A DNA stretch of 64,000 nt, from the NCBI RefSeq assembly GCF_001029445.1, contig NZ_LDOT01000005.1:62001-126000 (forward strand), given 5' to 3'. Position 1 is the stretch's first letter. Each line of letters opens with the position of its first letter. The notes below the pieces were generated by a model. It searched no databases. It was not told the origin of the DNA and worked only from the letters and a program-made list of their open reading frames with translations. This DNA comes from Photobacterium aquae (GTDB lineage: Bacteria > Pseudomonadota > Gammaproteobacteria > Enterobacterales > Vibrionaceae). This document shows, piece after piece, positions 17,583-25,592 of the stretch. The translations under genes and the position numbers were made by a program.

Positions 17583-18302
17583 ATGGTTGTTACTAGAAGT
17601 GTAGGTGCAACGACGGGGAGAGGGATGCGCAGAATTGGTTTTGTGATCTTTACGGTGGCGGTGCTGGCGACCTTGGTCAAGCTGGGGATGTGGCAGATAT
17701 CAAGGGCGCAGGAGAAGGAGAGCCTCGGGCATGCCTTGGACTTTCGTAGTGAGCAGATGTACTACAGCCTGGCCAGTCTTCCGCCTGACCCCCGTTGGTA
17801 CAGCCTTACCTTGCGGGGGCGCTTCGATCACAGCCGTGCCCTGCTGCTCGATAACCAGATTTACCGGGGGCGGGTCGGCTACCATGTCCTTTATCCGTTT
17901 GACGTCGAGGGGCAATGGTTGTTGGTGAACCTCGGGTGGATCCCGGCACCGGCCTACCGCGAGCAGATGCCGGTGTTGCCCGAGCACCACGGGGAGGTGC
18001 TGGTGAGCGGAATTATCGCCCCGCCATCTAGCCTGCTTGAGCTATCCCCCGAGACATTGGAAGACAGTTACCCGTTGCGGGTGCAGAACCTCAACACCGG
18101 GGCGCTTAGCATGCACATGGGGCTGGTGCTCCAGCCCTGGATATTGCAAATCGACCCGCAGAGCCCGGTGGCCTTGGAGCAGACATGGACGCCGGTGGTA
18201 ATGGGGCCGCACAAGCATTATGCCTATGCTTTGCAGTGGTTCTTGATGGCGGTGGCCGTGAGCGGTCTGGCGCTGTGGTGGCTGCGGCGAGGCAAGACCT
18301 AG
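17583..18302 (+). CDS. SURF1 family cytochrome oxidase assembly protein
   Basis: SURF1-like protein of 239 residues, involved in heme a insertion into subunit I. Two membrane helices, near residues 18-35 and 214-232, flank a periplasmic domain. Family motifs are WQISRAQEKE, LLDNQIYRGRVGYHVL, LLVNLGWIPA and the C-terminal HKHYAYALQWFLMA. Two starts are plausible: ATG 17583 with GGAGGGG immediately upstream, and ATG 17625 (MRRIGF, 225 residues) with GGGGAG four bases upstream. The latter matches the expected N-terminus better. The longer form is listed. Confidence 0.9.
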   Translation: MVVTRSVGATTGRGMRRIGFVIFTVAVLATLVKLGMWQISRAQEKESLGHALDFRSEQMYYSLASLPPDPRWYSLTLRGRFDHSRALLLDNQIYRGRVGYHVLYPFDVEGQWLLVNLGWIPAPAYREQMPVLPEHHGEVLVSGIIAPPSSLLELSPETLEDSYPLRVQNLNTGALSMHMGLVLQPWILQIDPQSPVALEQTWTPVVMGPHKHYAYALQWFLMAVAVSGLALWWLRRGKT

Positions 18303-18314
18303 AGGGAGCGAATA

Positions 18315-18860
18315 ATGAAGGGAAAAACAGCCTTGGTGCTGATGTTGCTGGTATTTGTCCTGCCGGTGGGGCTGGCCAAGTTGATCCTTGATTTGAACTG
18401 GTATCAGGGCGGGGTGACCAATCGCGGGCACCTGCTCGAGCAGCCGCTGAGTGCGGCATGGTTGGCGGAGGCGGAGCAGTGGAAGCTAGTCTACCTGATG
18501 CCGGAGCAGTGTGATGCGCGCTGCCAGGGTGCCTTGTTCAACCTGCGTCAGATCCCACAGGCGATGGGGGCCGGCAAGACGCGGGTCGGGAGCGTCTTGT
18601 TGGTTGGTTCACTGGAATTAGCACAGGCAGACGTGGAGCCGAAACAATTGGCCGGGGTGCGGCTTGAGCTGGCTCGGGACGATCAGCTTGATGTGTTCCG
18701 CCATCTAGAATTTGGCGGTGAGGCCATTTATATCGCAGATCCGCTTGGTAATGTGATGATGGCGTACCCGTTGGTGAGCGGCAAGGCAGAAATATTGGCA
18801 CAGGGCAAGGACGTGCTGCGCGATCTCAAGCGGCTGCTGAAAGTCTCGAAGATAGGGTGA
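18315..18860 (+). CDS. Membrane-anchored cytochrome oxidase-associated protein of unknown function
   Basis: Protein of 181 residues with one N-terminal membrane helix (about residues 4-22) and a periplasmic part. LVYLMPEQCDARCQGALFNLRQ contains a C-x3-C pair, and the later segments FGGEAIYIADPLGNVMMAY (IADPLGN core) and KDVLRDLKRLL recall a degenerate SCO/thioredoxin-like fold. This gene always seems to sit between SURF1 and ctaA in similar operons (recollection). Its role is unknown; copper or thiol handling for CuA is a reasonable guess. It begins 12 bp after the SURF1 stop. Confidence 0.75.
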   Translation: MKGKTALVLMLLVFVLPVGLAKLILDLNWYQGGVTNRGHLLEQPLSAAWLAEAEQWKLVYLMPEQCDARCQGALFNLRQIPQAMGAGKTRVGSVLLVGSLELAQADVEPKQLAGVRLELARDDQLDVFRHLEFGGEAIYIADPLGNVMMAYPLVSGKAEILAQGKDVLRDLKRLLKVSKIG

Positions 18861-18878
18861 CTGGGGGAGGAATTGGCA

Positions 18879-19922
18879 ATGGATGGATTCAAGCGTTTGG
18901 TGAGTATCACCTTTCTTCTCGCCTTGGTGGTCATTGCACTCGGGGCATACACCCGGCTGACAGAGGCTGGGTTGGGGTGCCCAGACTGGCCCGGCTGTTA
19001 CGGTTTTGCCGGGGTGCCGGAGACAGCTGCCGATCAGCAATTGGCACAGGTTCGCTTTCCCGATGCCCCTATCGATTTGGCAAGGGCATGGAATGAGATG
19101 ATCCACCGCTATGTTGCGGGTACCTTGGGGTTGCTGATTCTGGCTATCAATATCATGGCCTGGCGCCAACCGGGGTTGCCGCGTCGTTTGCCGGCAATGC
19201 TGCTGGTGCTGGTGGTGTTTCAGGCCGTGCTGGGAATGTGGACGGTGACCATGGCGCTGATGCCTGTGGTGGTTATGGGGCATTTACTCGGTGGTTTCAC
19301 GACGGCTTCCCTGCTGCTGTTGTTGCGACTCAGGCTGGCCCCCCGATCTGTTCCTTCTATGCTGTCTGCGTCGGCCCCGGGTAAGGGGCTACAGTTGCTG
19401 GCGGCTTTAGGGTTGGTGATTGTGGTGGGTCAGGTTGCCTTGGGAGGCTGGACTGCGGCTAATTACGCTGCGGTGGTGTGTACCCAGCTGCCGTTTTGCG
19501 AGGTGGACTGGCAACAGCAGTTCGACGTGACGGCCTTCCGCCTGATCCAGCCAGAGCATGACAGCTACCAGTACGGGGTGCTCGATTACGCCCAGCGGGT
19601 GTCGATCCATGTCGCCCACCGGATCGGGGCGGTGGTGACGGCGGCGGTGCTGCTCCTGCTCGCCGCCGGGTTATGGCGACGCCCCAGCCTGCGGCGCTGG
19701 TCCGTGGCGTTGGTGGCGGTGCTGGGGCTGCAGGTTGCCCTCGGGATCACCAATGTGGTGGCCAGCCTGCCATTGGCTGTTGCCGTTGCCCATAATGTTA
19801 CCGGGCTGGCATTGGTCCTGCTGTTGGTGGCGGCGAATTATCAGCTGTACCGGATGGGATCGCGCTGGTCCCTTCGGGCCTCGTGGCCGCGTCCTGTCGG
19901 GACGATAGGGCGGCGGGGATAG
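18879..19922 (+). CDS. ctaA: Heme A synthase (COX15/CtaA)
   Basis: Eight-helix inner-membrane enzyme that oxidises the C8 methyl of heme O to the formyl of heme A. The 347-residue protein has the N-terminal GAYTRLTEAGLGCPDWPGCYG motif (RLTEAGLGCPDWPG core), the heme-ligand segments EMIHRYVAGTLG and HVAHRIGAVV, and a Cys pair in VCTQLPFCE. The ATG at 18879 has GGGGGAGG eight bases upstream; a TTG two codons earlier is less likely. It precedes ctaB, which makes its substrate. Confidence 0.95.
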   Translation: MDGFKRLVSITFLLALVVIALGAYTRLTEAGLGCPDWPGCYGFAGVPETAADQQLAQVRFPDAPIDLARAWNEMIHRYVAGTLGLLILAINIMAWRQPGLPRRLPAMLLVLVVFQAVLGMWTVTMALMPVVVMGHLLGGFTTASLLLLLRLRLAPRSVPSMLSASAPGKGLQLLAALGLVIVVGQVALGGWTAANYAAVVCTQLPFCEVDWQQQFDVTAFRLIQPEHDSYQYGVLDYAQRVSIHVAHRIGAVVTAAVLLLLAAGLWRRPSLRRWSVALVAVLGLQVALGITNVVASLPLAVAVAHNVTGLALVLLLVAANYQLYRMGSRWSLRASWPRPVGTIGRRG

Positions 19923-19990
19923 AGTCTGTGTTGTCCGGCCCATAAGGGGCTGGGCTGACAAGGTATAGGAAGCAAGGGAGGGCGCGAGCA

Positions 19991-20923
19991 ATGGCTAAAT
20001 TGACACTGGCCGCCAAGGGCGGGATGAAATCATCGTCCGGGGTGGCGAGAAAACGGATCTGGCAAGATTACCTAACCATGACCAAGCCCAAGGTCGTGGC
20101 GATGCTTCTGCTTACGGCGCTCGTCGGGATGTGTCTGGCGGTACCGGGGATCCCGCCTGCCGAGGCGGTGGTGCTTGGCTTGTTGGGGATCGGCCTGCAA
20201 TCGGCGGCGGCGGCGGCCTTCAACCATGTGCTGGATCGCCGGTTCGATGCCCAGATGGCCCGTACCCACCACCGTCCCTTGGCCAAGGGGCGGGTAACGA
20301 CCGGCCGGGCGGTGGCGTTCGCGTCGGTGCTGATGGTGGCCGGTTTTGCCCTGCTGTGGCAGCTTAACGCATTGACCGCTTGGCTGACACTGGCCAGTTT
20401 GGTGGGGTATGCGCTGGTCTATACGGTCTGGCTCAAGCATGCCACGCCGCAGAATATCGTGATCGGCGGACTGGCGGGGGCCGCGCCGCCGCTGTTGGGC
20501 TGGACCGCGGTCACAGGGCAGCTTGACCCGCATGCATTGCTGCTGGTGATGCTGGTATTTACTTGGACGCCCCCCCATTTCTGGGCGTTGGCGATCCACC
20601 GCAGGGATGACTATGCCAAGGCTGGGATCCCGATGCTGCCGGTTACTCACGGGATCGGCTTCACCAAGACCATGGTGCTGCTCTATACCGTGATGCTGGT
20701 GATGGTCGGGCTGCTGCCCTGGCTGACCGGGATGAGCGGGTGGCTGTATCTGGCGGGCAGTACCTTGCTCAATGTCGGCTTTGTCGGTTATGCCCTGAAA
20801 CTGAAATTTGCCGATCAGCCCGGCTATGCCTGGGCAACGTTCAAATATTCTATCTGGCACTTGCTGGGGTTGTTTGTGGTGTTGTTGGCCGACCACTGGC
20901 TGACGGGCCTGCTTGCACCCTGA
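19991..20923 (+). CDS. ctaB: Protoheme IX farnesyltransferase (heme O synthase)
   Basis: Integral-membrane UbiA-superfamily enzyme that adds a farnesyl group to heme B to give heme O. The Asp motif [20 protein letters not shown] (DRRFD core) is near residue 78, and the [17 protein letters not shown] and [19 protein letters not shown] blocks (PPHFWALAI core) are family hallmarks. It ends the oxidase operon before a terminator. The N-terminus is about 12 residues longer than usual; an internal ATG at 20024 (MKSSSG) is an alternative start. Confidence 0.95.
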   Translation: MAKLTLAAKGGMKSSSGVARKRIWQDYLTMTKPKVVAMLLLTALVGMCLAVPGIPPAEAVVLGLLGIGLQSAAAAAFNHVLDRRFDAQMARTHHRPLAKGRVTTGRAVAFASVLMVAGFALLWQLNALTAWLTLASLVGYALVYTVWLKHATPQNIVIGGLAGAAPPLLGWTAVTGQLDPHALLLVMLVFTWTPPHFWALAIHRRDDYAKAGIPMLPVTHGIGFTKTMVLLYTVMLVMVGLLPWLTGMSGWLYLAGSTLLNVGFVGYALKLKFADQPGYAWATFKYSIWHLLGLFVVLLADHWLTGLLAP

Positions 20924-20948
20924 TAGGCTTGCCGTCCTACGCTCTTCG

Positions 20949-20979
20949 CCTCGGCTCGATCGCCGGGGCTTTTTATTTT
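20949..20979 (+). terminator. Terminator of the cox operon
   Basis: Stem CCTCGGC / GCCGGGG (one G-U pair) followed by CTTTTTATTTT, 26 bp after ctaB. Confidence 0.75.
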
Positions 20980-21032
20980 CCCCATGAGGCCGGATAATCG
21001 TATTGTGTGATTGCCAGCTGAATGAGGTTACT

Positions 21033-22370
21033 GTGCTGACTGCTTTGCGAGACCGAACACTACACCGTCAGGTATTTGCCTTGGCGCTGCCGATGGTGCT
21101 ATCGAATATTACCGTCCCCCTGCTGGGATTGGTTGATGCGGCAGTGATTGGGCATCTGGATTCGGCATGGTATCTCGGCGGGGTGGCTGTCGGCGGTACC
21201 ATGATCAACGTGACGTTCTGGCTGCTGGGCTTTTTGCGGATGGCGACCACGGGCTTGAGCGCCCAGGCATTCGGTGCCGGTGACAAGGATGCCCAAGCCG
21301 AGGTGTTCGTGCAGGGGCTGGCCCTGGCGTGGCTGTTGGCGCTTTTGCTGGTGGCCTTCCATCAGCCGGTGGCGGGCTGGATATTCCAGTTCAGCGAGGC
21401 CAGCGACGCGGTCAAAACCTATGCCGCCCAGTATTTCTCTATCCGGATCTGGGGGGCCCCGGCGGCATTGGCCAATTTTGTCATTATGGGGTGGTTGCTC
21501 GGCACCCAGAATGCCAGACGCCCGATGTGGCTGCTCATTATCACCAACGTCGCCAATATCGTGCTGGACATACTGTTCGTGATCGGTTTCGGTTGGAAGG
21601 TGCAGGGGGCTGCATTGGCCTCGGTGCTGGCAGAATACAGCGGCCTGATTTTGGGCCTGTGGTTCGTTTCTCGGCATTGGCTGGCCCATGCCCTGCCGGC
21701 TTGGCGCGAGAAGCTGGGGTCGGTGAGCAATGGGATGGGGCGGCTGCTCCGCCTAAACCGGGATATTTTCCTGCGCAGCTTGTGCCTGCAATTGGCGTTT
21801 ACCTTCATGACCTTCCAAGGGGCAACGCTGGGGGACGACACCGTGGCGGCCAATGCCGTACTCATGAGTTTCCTGATGCTGGTGTCCTATGCGATGGACG
21901 GTTTTGCCTATGCGATGGAGGCGATGGTCGGTAAGGCAATCGGTGCCCGCAGCCGCGGCGAGCTGGGCCGGACCCTGATCGGCACGACGTTCTGGAGTCT
22001 TGTGATATCCGTGCTGATGACGCTGGTGTTTGTTCTGTTCGGCAGCCAGATCATTGCCCTTATTTCCGATATTCCTGCCGTCAGGGAAGAGGCCGCGCGT
22101 TACCTGCCGTGGCTCTCGGCAGTGCCGCTGGTGGCCATGTGGTGCTTCTTGCTTGACGGGGTGTTTATCGGTGCCACTCGCGGACGCGAGATGCGAAATA
22201 GCATGTTTGTTGCAACCTCTTGTTTCTTCATGATTTGGTGGCTGTTTTCAGAGTGGGGGAACCATGCCTTGTGGGCGGCTATGCTTTGTTTCTTGGCGAT
22301 GAGGGGGCTGGCGCTGGCGGTAATATTTGCTTACCAATGGCAGAAAAATATTTTCCTTGAATCCTGTTAG
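21033..22370 (+). CDS. dinF: MATE family efflux transporter DinF
   Basis: Twelve-helix multidrug/toxin exporter of the DinF branch, about 445 residues. The N-terminal block FALALPMVLSNITVPLLGLVDAAVIGHLDS is nearly that of E. coli DinF (core NITVPLLGLVD), and CFLLDGVFIGATRGREMRNSM (LLDGVFIGATR core) is typical. I prefer the GTG at 21033, with GAGG about six bases upstream, over a TTG at 21003. In E. coli dinF follows lexA in one SOS operon; here it stands behind the cox terminator and no CTGT-N8-ACAG box is visible before it. Confidence 0.92.
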   Translation: MLTALRDRTLHRQVFALALPMVLSNITVPLLGLVDAAVIGHLDSAWYLGGVAVGGTMINVTFWLLGFLRMATTGLSAQAFGAGDKDAQAEVFVQGLALAWLLALLLVAFHQPVAGWIFQFSEASDAVKTYAAQYFSIRIWGAPAALANFVIMGWLLGTQNARRPMWLLIITNVANIVLDILFVIGFGWKVQGAALASVLAEYSGLILGLWFVSRHWLAHALPAWREKLGSVSNGMGRLLRLNRDIFLRSLCLQLAFTFMTFQGATLGDDTVAANAVLMSFLMLVSYAMDGFAYAMEAMVGKAIGARSRGELGRTLIGTTFWSLVISVLMTLVFVLFGSQIIALISDIPAVREEAARYLPWLSAVPLVAMWCFLLDGVFIGATRGREMRNSMFVATSCFFMIWWLFSEWGNHALWAAMLCFLAMRGLALAVIFAYQWQKNIFLESC

Positions 22371-22383
22371 TACAAACAGGGAG

Positions 22384-22433
22384 TTAGGATTTTATCCTAA
22401 TGTCTGGTGGTTTTTTCGGCAAAAAAAACTACC
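22384..22433. promoter_or_regulatory. Two hairpins between dinF and the 3D-domain gene
   Basis: TTAGGAT / ATCCTAA with a 3-base loop (22384-22400), then an 11-bp stem GGTGGTTTTTT / AAAAAACTACC with one G-U pair and a 6-base loop (22406-22433). The first may end dinF transcription; neither is a classical terminator for the plus strand. Confidence 0.45.
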
Positions 22434-22487
22434 CAAGCCTATATCGATCTGGTTAAATTGCGACCACTTTGAAATAGGGGAGAGTCG

Positions 22488-22880
22488 ATGAAAAAGGCAA
22501 TAATCGCATTTGTTGTCGCGGTAATGACACTGAGTTGGGCACTGCCGGCAGCGGCGGGGATCCAGGGCAAGAGCTACAAAGTAACCGCAACAGCGTATAA
22601 CTCGTTGCGGGCCCAGACTAACTCCAACCCGAGCATTGCGGCTTGGGGCGATCGGCTAAAGCCGGGGATGAAAGCCATTGCGGTCTCCCGTGATTTGTTG
22701 GGACGAGGCTTCAAACGCGGTACCCGCGTCAAGATTTCCGGGCTGCCGGGTGAGTACGTGGTGTTGGATAAAATGAACAAGCGCTGGCGCAATAAAATTG
22801 ATATCTACATGGGTAAAAACGTTCAGGCTGCCCGTAACTGGGGACGTCGTCATGTGACCATTACGGTGGTGAAAGCCTGA
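22488..22880 (+). CDS. Secreted 3D-domain (double-psi beta-barrel) protein
   Basis: Exported protein of 130 residues. Residues 1-24 form a signal peptide with a Lys-Lys start, hydrophobic core and an AAA cleavage region. The rest matches the 3D domain related to RlpA/MltA barrels: TATAYNS, AWGDRLKPGMKAIAVSRDL (GDRLKPGMK core), GEYVVLDKMNKRW and KIDIYMG, the last two carrying the conserved Asp residues. Such domains act on or bind peptidoglycan glycan strands, but no activity is shown for this type. It has its own Shine-Dalgarno (GGGGAG) and terminator. Monocistronic. Confidence 0.85.
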   Translation: MKKAIIAFVVAVMTLSWALPAAAGIQGKSYKVTATAYNSLRAQTNSNPSIAAWGDRLKPGMKAIAVSRDLLGRGFKRGTRVKISGLPGEYVVLDKMNKRWRNKIDIYMGKNVQAARNWGRRHVTITVVKA

Positions 22881-22964
22881 CAAAGGGAACCTGAAAACAT
22901 AACGGCTTTGCGTCAGCTCTGGCGTGCTAAGAGTCGCTATATTTTCAGATTGCAGTTTGACCTG

Positions 22965-22990
22965 ACACCCGCCTCGAGCGGGTGTTTTGG
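22965..22990 (+). terminator. Terminator of the 3D-domain gene
   Basis: Stem ACACCCGC / GCGGGTGT with loop CTCGA, followed by TTTTGG. Confidence 0.75.
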
Positions 22991-23028
22991 TATTTGGCGT
23001 GAATGTTATTCATGCCCAGCGGTATAAA

Positions 23029-23055
23029 AAACGGGAGCCTCGTGGCTCCCGTTTG
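23029..23055. terminator. nfuA terminator (bidirectional)
   Basis: Stem AAACGGGAGCC / GGCTCCCGTTT with loop TCGT, with an A-run on the left that gives T's on the minus strand after nfuA. The same stem sequence recurs downstream of envZ. Confidence 0.88.
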
Positions 23056-23084
23056 TGTTTCTTGTGGTTATAGCTGGGCGGACG

Positions 23085-23663
23085 TTAGTAGTAAGAGTGC
23101 TCGCCGCGGGCATGCTCGGTAATGTCACGAACGCCAGTCAGCTCGCCCTGGAATTGTGCCAGAAGCTCTTTTTCGATCCCTTCTTTCAGGGTCACGTCAA
23201 CCATCGAACAGCCGTTGCAACCGCCGCCGAACTGAAGGATGGCAATACCGTCCTCGGTGATTTCTGACAGCGAAACGTGGCCGCCGTGGCCAGCTAGCTG
23301 TGGGTTGACCTGAGTCTGAATCACGTAGTCGACACGCTCCATCAACGGTGCATCGTCAGCGACCTTGCGCACTTTGGCATTTGGCGCTTTCAGGGTCAGC
23401 TGCGAGCCCATCTTGTCGGTGACGAAGTCAATTTCCGCATCTGCCAGAAACGGCAGGCTCAGCTCATCGACAAAAGCTGAAAATAGGTCGAAATCGATTT
23501 TTGTGTCCGTGGCCTCTACCGCTTCTGGCGGGCAGTAGGAAACACCGCACTCAGCGTTTTGCGTACCAGGGTTCACCACGAACACTCGGATATTGGTGCC
23601 TTCCGGCTGTTGGGCCAAAAGCTTGCCGAAGTGTTGTTGAGCAGCTTCAGAAATAGTAATCAT
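23085..23663 (-). CDS. nfuA: Fe-S biogenesis protein NfuA
   Basis: Iron-sulfur cluster carrier of 192 residues that binds a [4Fe-4S] cluster and passes it to apo-enzymes under stress. An N-terminal degenerate A-type domain is followed by a C-terminal Nfu domain with the cluster Cys149 and Cys152 in [12 protein letters not shown], the same numbering as E. coli. The C-terminal HARGEHSYY is also conserved. I chose the ATG at 23663; a GTG two codons upstream (23669) has a better-spaced AGG and is possible. An IscR-like site lies directly upstream. Confidence 0.96.
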   Translation of the reverse strand: MITISEAAQQHFGKLLAQQPEGTNIRVFVVNPGTQNAECGVSYCPPEAVEATDTKIDFDLFSAFVDELSLPFLADAEIDFVTDKMGSQLTLKAPNAKVRKVADDAPLMERVDYVIQTQVNPQLAGHGGHVSLSEITEDGIAILQFGGGCNGCSMVDVTLKEGIEKELLAQFQGELTGVRDITEHARGEHSYY

Positions 23664-23675
23664 AGACACGACGTA

Positions 23676-23700
23676 ATACCTGACTTAATTAGTAAGATTA
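23676..23700 (-). promoter_or_regulatory. IscR type 1-like site upstream of nfuA
   Basis: On the minus strand 20 of 25 positions fit the IscR type 1 consensus, including a perfect AGTCAGGTAT half. In E. coli nfuA (yhgI) belongs to the IscR regulon, which supports the reading. It lies between -10-like TAAAAT sequences and the start codon. Confidence 0.6.
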
Positions 23701-23795
23701 ATTTTATTCTACTCTGAGATGGCCTTTCTATCACCCCTTAATCGTTGTAACTATGATTTTGGTACGGGTTCAGGTGAGTTTTCACCAATATTCTC

Positions 23796-24491
23796 TCAGC
23801 GGATGGCGGGGGTGTGGCAGAGGCAGTAGATATCAATGCGCTCGACGCCTTGGCCGTGCAGCAAAACACAAAGGGCCGAGAGGGTACTGCCGGTGGTGAC
23901 GACGTCGTCGACCAGGGCAACGTGGCGTGGAAGCCTTGTATTGTTCAGGGCAAAGGCGTGGTTCAGGTTGTGGCGGCGCTCGGTCTTGGTCAGCAGGCGT
24001 TGGTAGGGGGTATGGCGAACCCGGCGAATGGCCCTGGGGAGGCACTGGCTGTCGAGTGTGTTAGCGAGGGGCTGGGCGATCAGGGTACTTTGGTTGAAGC
24101 CTCGGCTGAGGTGTCGCAGGGGATGGAGCGGTACCGGGAGCAGGACCGGGGCCGGTGCGGTGATTTGGGGGGCCAGCGCCAAGGCCAGCGGTTTGGCGAG
24201 CCAGAAGTGGCGGCGGAATTTGAGCTGGCGGATCAGCTGGTCGAGCGGGAAGCGGTATTCGCCGAGCCGGTAGAGGCGCTGCCACGGCGGGGGATCGCGA
24301 AGGCAGGCGCCGCAATAGGGGGTTGTGTGGTGATGGGTTGCCCCGCAGTGTTGGCAGTAGGGGAGCTCGGCAAACCGGGCCCGGCAGTCTGGGCACCAGT
24401 AGTCGTGCGGCGGCGGGGTCGGCAATTGGCAGAGCTGGCAGCGGTGCGACTGGCGCAGAAAGTTGGCGATGGCGGGGAATGGCGATAACAT
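23796..24491 (-). CDS. comF: ComF/GntX family phosphoribosyltransferase-like protein
   Basis: ComF-family protein of 231 residues. An N-terminal double zinc ribbon (CQLC...CPDC and CQHC...CGAC, residues 18-63) is followed by a type I phosphoribosyltransferase fold with VALVDDVVTTGSTLSA near residue 190. The members are linked to DNA uptake and to use of DNA as a nutrient, but the reaction is not defined. FNQSTLIA and the QRLLTKTERRHNL segment are characteristic. It is divergent from bioH, with 38 bp between starts, and lies beside nfuA, as in other Vibrionaceae and E. coli. Confidence 0.93.
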   Translation of the reverse strand: MLSPFPAIANFLRQSHRCQLCQLPTPPPHDYWCPDCRARFAELPYCQHCGATHHHTTPYCGACLRDPPPWQRLYRLGEYRFPLDQLIRQLKFRRHFWLAKPLALALAPQITAPAPVLLPVPLHPLRHLSRGFNQSTLIAQPLANTLDSQCLPRAIRRVRHTPYQRLLTKTERRHNLNHAFALNNTRLPRHVALVDDVVTTGSTLSALCVLLHGQGVERIDIYCLCHTPAIR

Positions 24492-24529
24492 TCTGGTTCT
24501 CTTGCGGCAATGACATGAAGGAAGTGTAA

Positions 24530-25309
24530 ATGACAGCCAAGCTACATTGGGAAACTTACGGCCAGGGTTCCGATCTGGTTCTCATTCACGGTTGGGGGAT
24601 GAACGGGGCCGTATGGCAATCGATGCTTCCTGTATTGGCCGAGCATCACAAGGTTCATGTGGTGGATCTTCCCGGCTATGGCCATAGCCAGCCTTTCCCG
24701 TCACAGGCATTGCCTGAGATTGCCAAGACCGTGCTGGCATCGGCGCCGCCATCGGCCGCTTGGCTCGGTTGGTCATTGGGGGGGCTTGTTGCCACCGAGG
24801 CCGCCCTGCAGGCCCCGGAGCGTGTGAGCCGGCTGGTGACGGTCGCCAGTTCCCCGTGTTTTGCGGCCTCGGAAGGGTGGCGCGGGATCAAGCCCGAGGT
24901 GCTGGTGGATTTTCGCCATCAGCTGAGGGACGATTTCAAGGGGACGGTCGAGCGCTTCATGGCTTTGCAGGCAATGGGCAGCCCGTCGGCAAGACGTGAT
25001 ATCAAGCAGCTCAAGGACCATGTGCTGTCAAGGCCGGCGCCGTGCCAGGATGCCCTTGCCGGGGGGCTGAATATTTTGGCTGACGAGGATCTGCGAGGTC
25101 GGGTCGCGGACGTCAAGCAGCCCTGGTTACGGGTTTACGGTCGCCTCGACGGTCTGGTTCCGGTTAAGGTGGCGGCGGATACCGATCTGCTGGCCCCGTT
25201 GTCACAGAGCCATGTGTTGGGCAAGGCATCCCATGCCCCGTTTGTTTCCCACCCAGATGCCTTTTTGGAAGCTGTGCTGCCATTTTTGGTGACGGGCCGC
25301 GCGGCTTAG
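24530..25309 (+). CDS. bioH: Pimeloyl-ACP methyl ester carboxylesterase BioH
   Basis: Cytoplasmic alpha/beta hydrolase of 259 residues that removes the methyl group from pimeloyl-ACP methyl ester, ending the pimelate stage of biotin synthesis. The nucleophile Ser82 is in GWSLGG, exactly as in E. coli. The acid is in YGRLDGLVP and the His in KASHAPFVSHP. The start ATG is supported by GGAAGTG just upstream. Nothing in the spacer suggests BirA control, which fits bioH being outside the bio operon. Confidence 0.95.
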   Translation: MTAKLHWETYGQGSDLVLIHGWGMNGAVWQSMLPVLAEHHKVHVVDLPGYGHSQPFPSQALPEIAKTVLASAPPSAAWLGWSLGGLVATEAALQAPERVSRLVTVASSPCFAASEGWRGIKPEVLVDFRHQLRDDFKGTVERFMALQAMGSPSARRDIKQLKDHVLSRPAPCQDALAGGLNILADEDLRGRVADVKQPWLRVYGRLDGLVPVKVAADTDLLAPLSQSHVLGKASHAPFVSHPDAFLEAVLPFLVTGRAA

Positions 25310-25406
25310 CAGATGAGCGGGAAATTGCATGGTAAGGTTTAAACTTTACGTGCATTCTGTCGATATAGTTGAAGACGGGATTTGCCCTTACTGATAGAGA
25401 TTCATC

Positions 25407-25592
25407 ATGACAATTGGACAGCTCACCTCGGGGGGCTCAGATAGCCTGACGAGTCTGCCGCAGCATATCTGTGGTGGGAACGGTTGCAACTGTATTGTCG
25501 GCCATTGTGCAGCGGTGTGCTCTCCCCCCGTATCCCTGACGGCATTCGGTGTAGTGGCTAACCATGGGGGGAGGGCTGTGACATGCTGGTAA
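25407..25592 (+). CDS. Possible small Cys-rich protein (61 aa)
   Basis: A short frame of 61 residues with five Cys in a 21-residue stretch (CGGNGCNCIVGHCAAVC core, residues 22-38). It could bind metal or form disulfides, but I do not recognise it. Third positions are about 60 percent G/C, similar to the surrounding genes. Its stop overlaps the start of the next gene, so it may be translationally coupled. The Shine-Dalgarno is poor (GATAGAG), and a non-coding leader is the alternative. Conservation in other Vibrionaceae would decide. Confidence 0.4.
   Translation: MTIGQLTSGGSDSLTSLPQHICGGNGCNCIVGHCAAVCSPPVSLTAFGVVANHGGRAVTCW

Noticed and set aside
20924..21032. Search for a LexA box before dinF
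   Set aside because: No CTGT-N8-ACAG or one-mismatch version was found, so no SOS site is reported.
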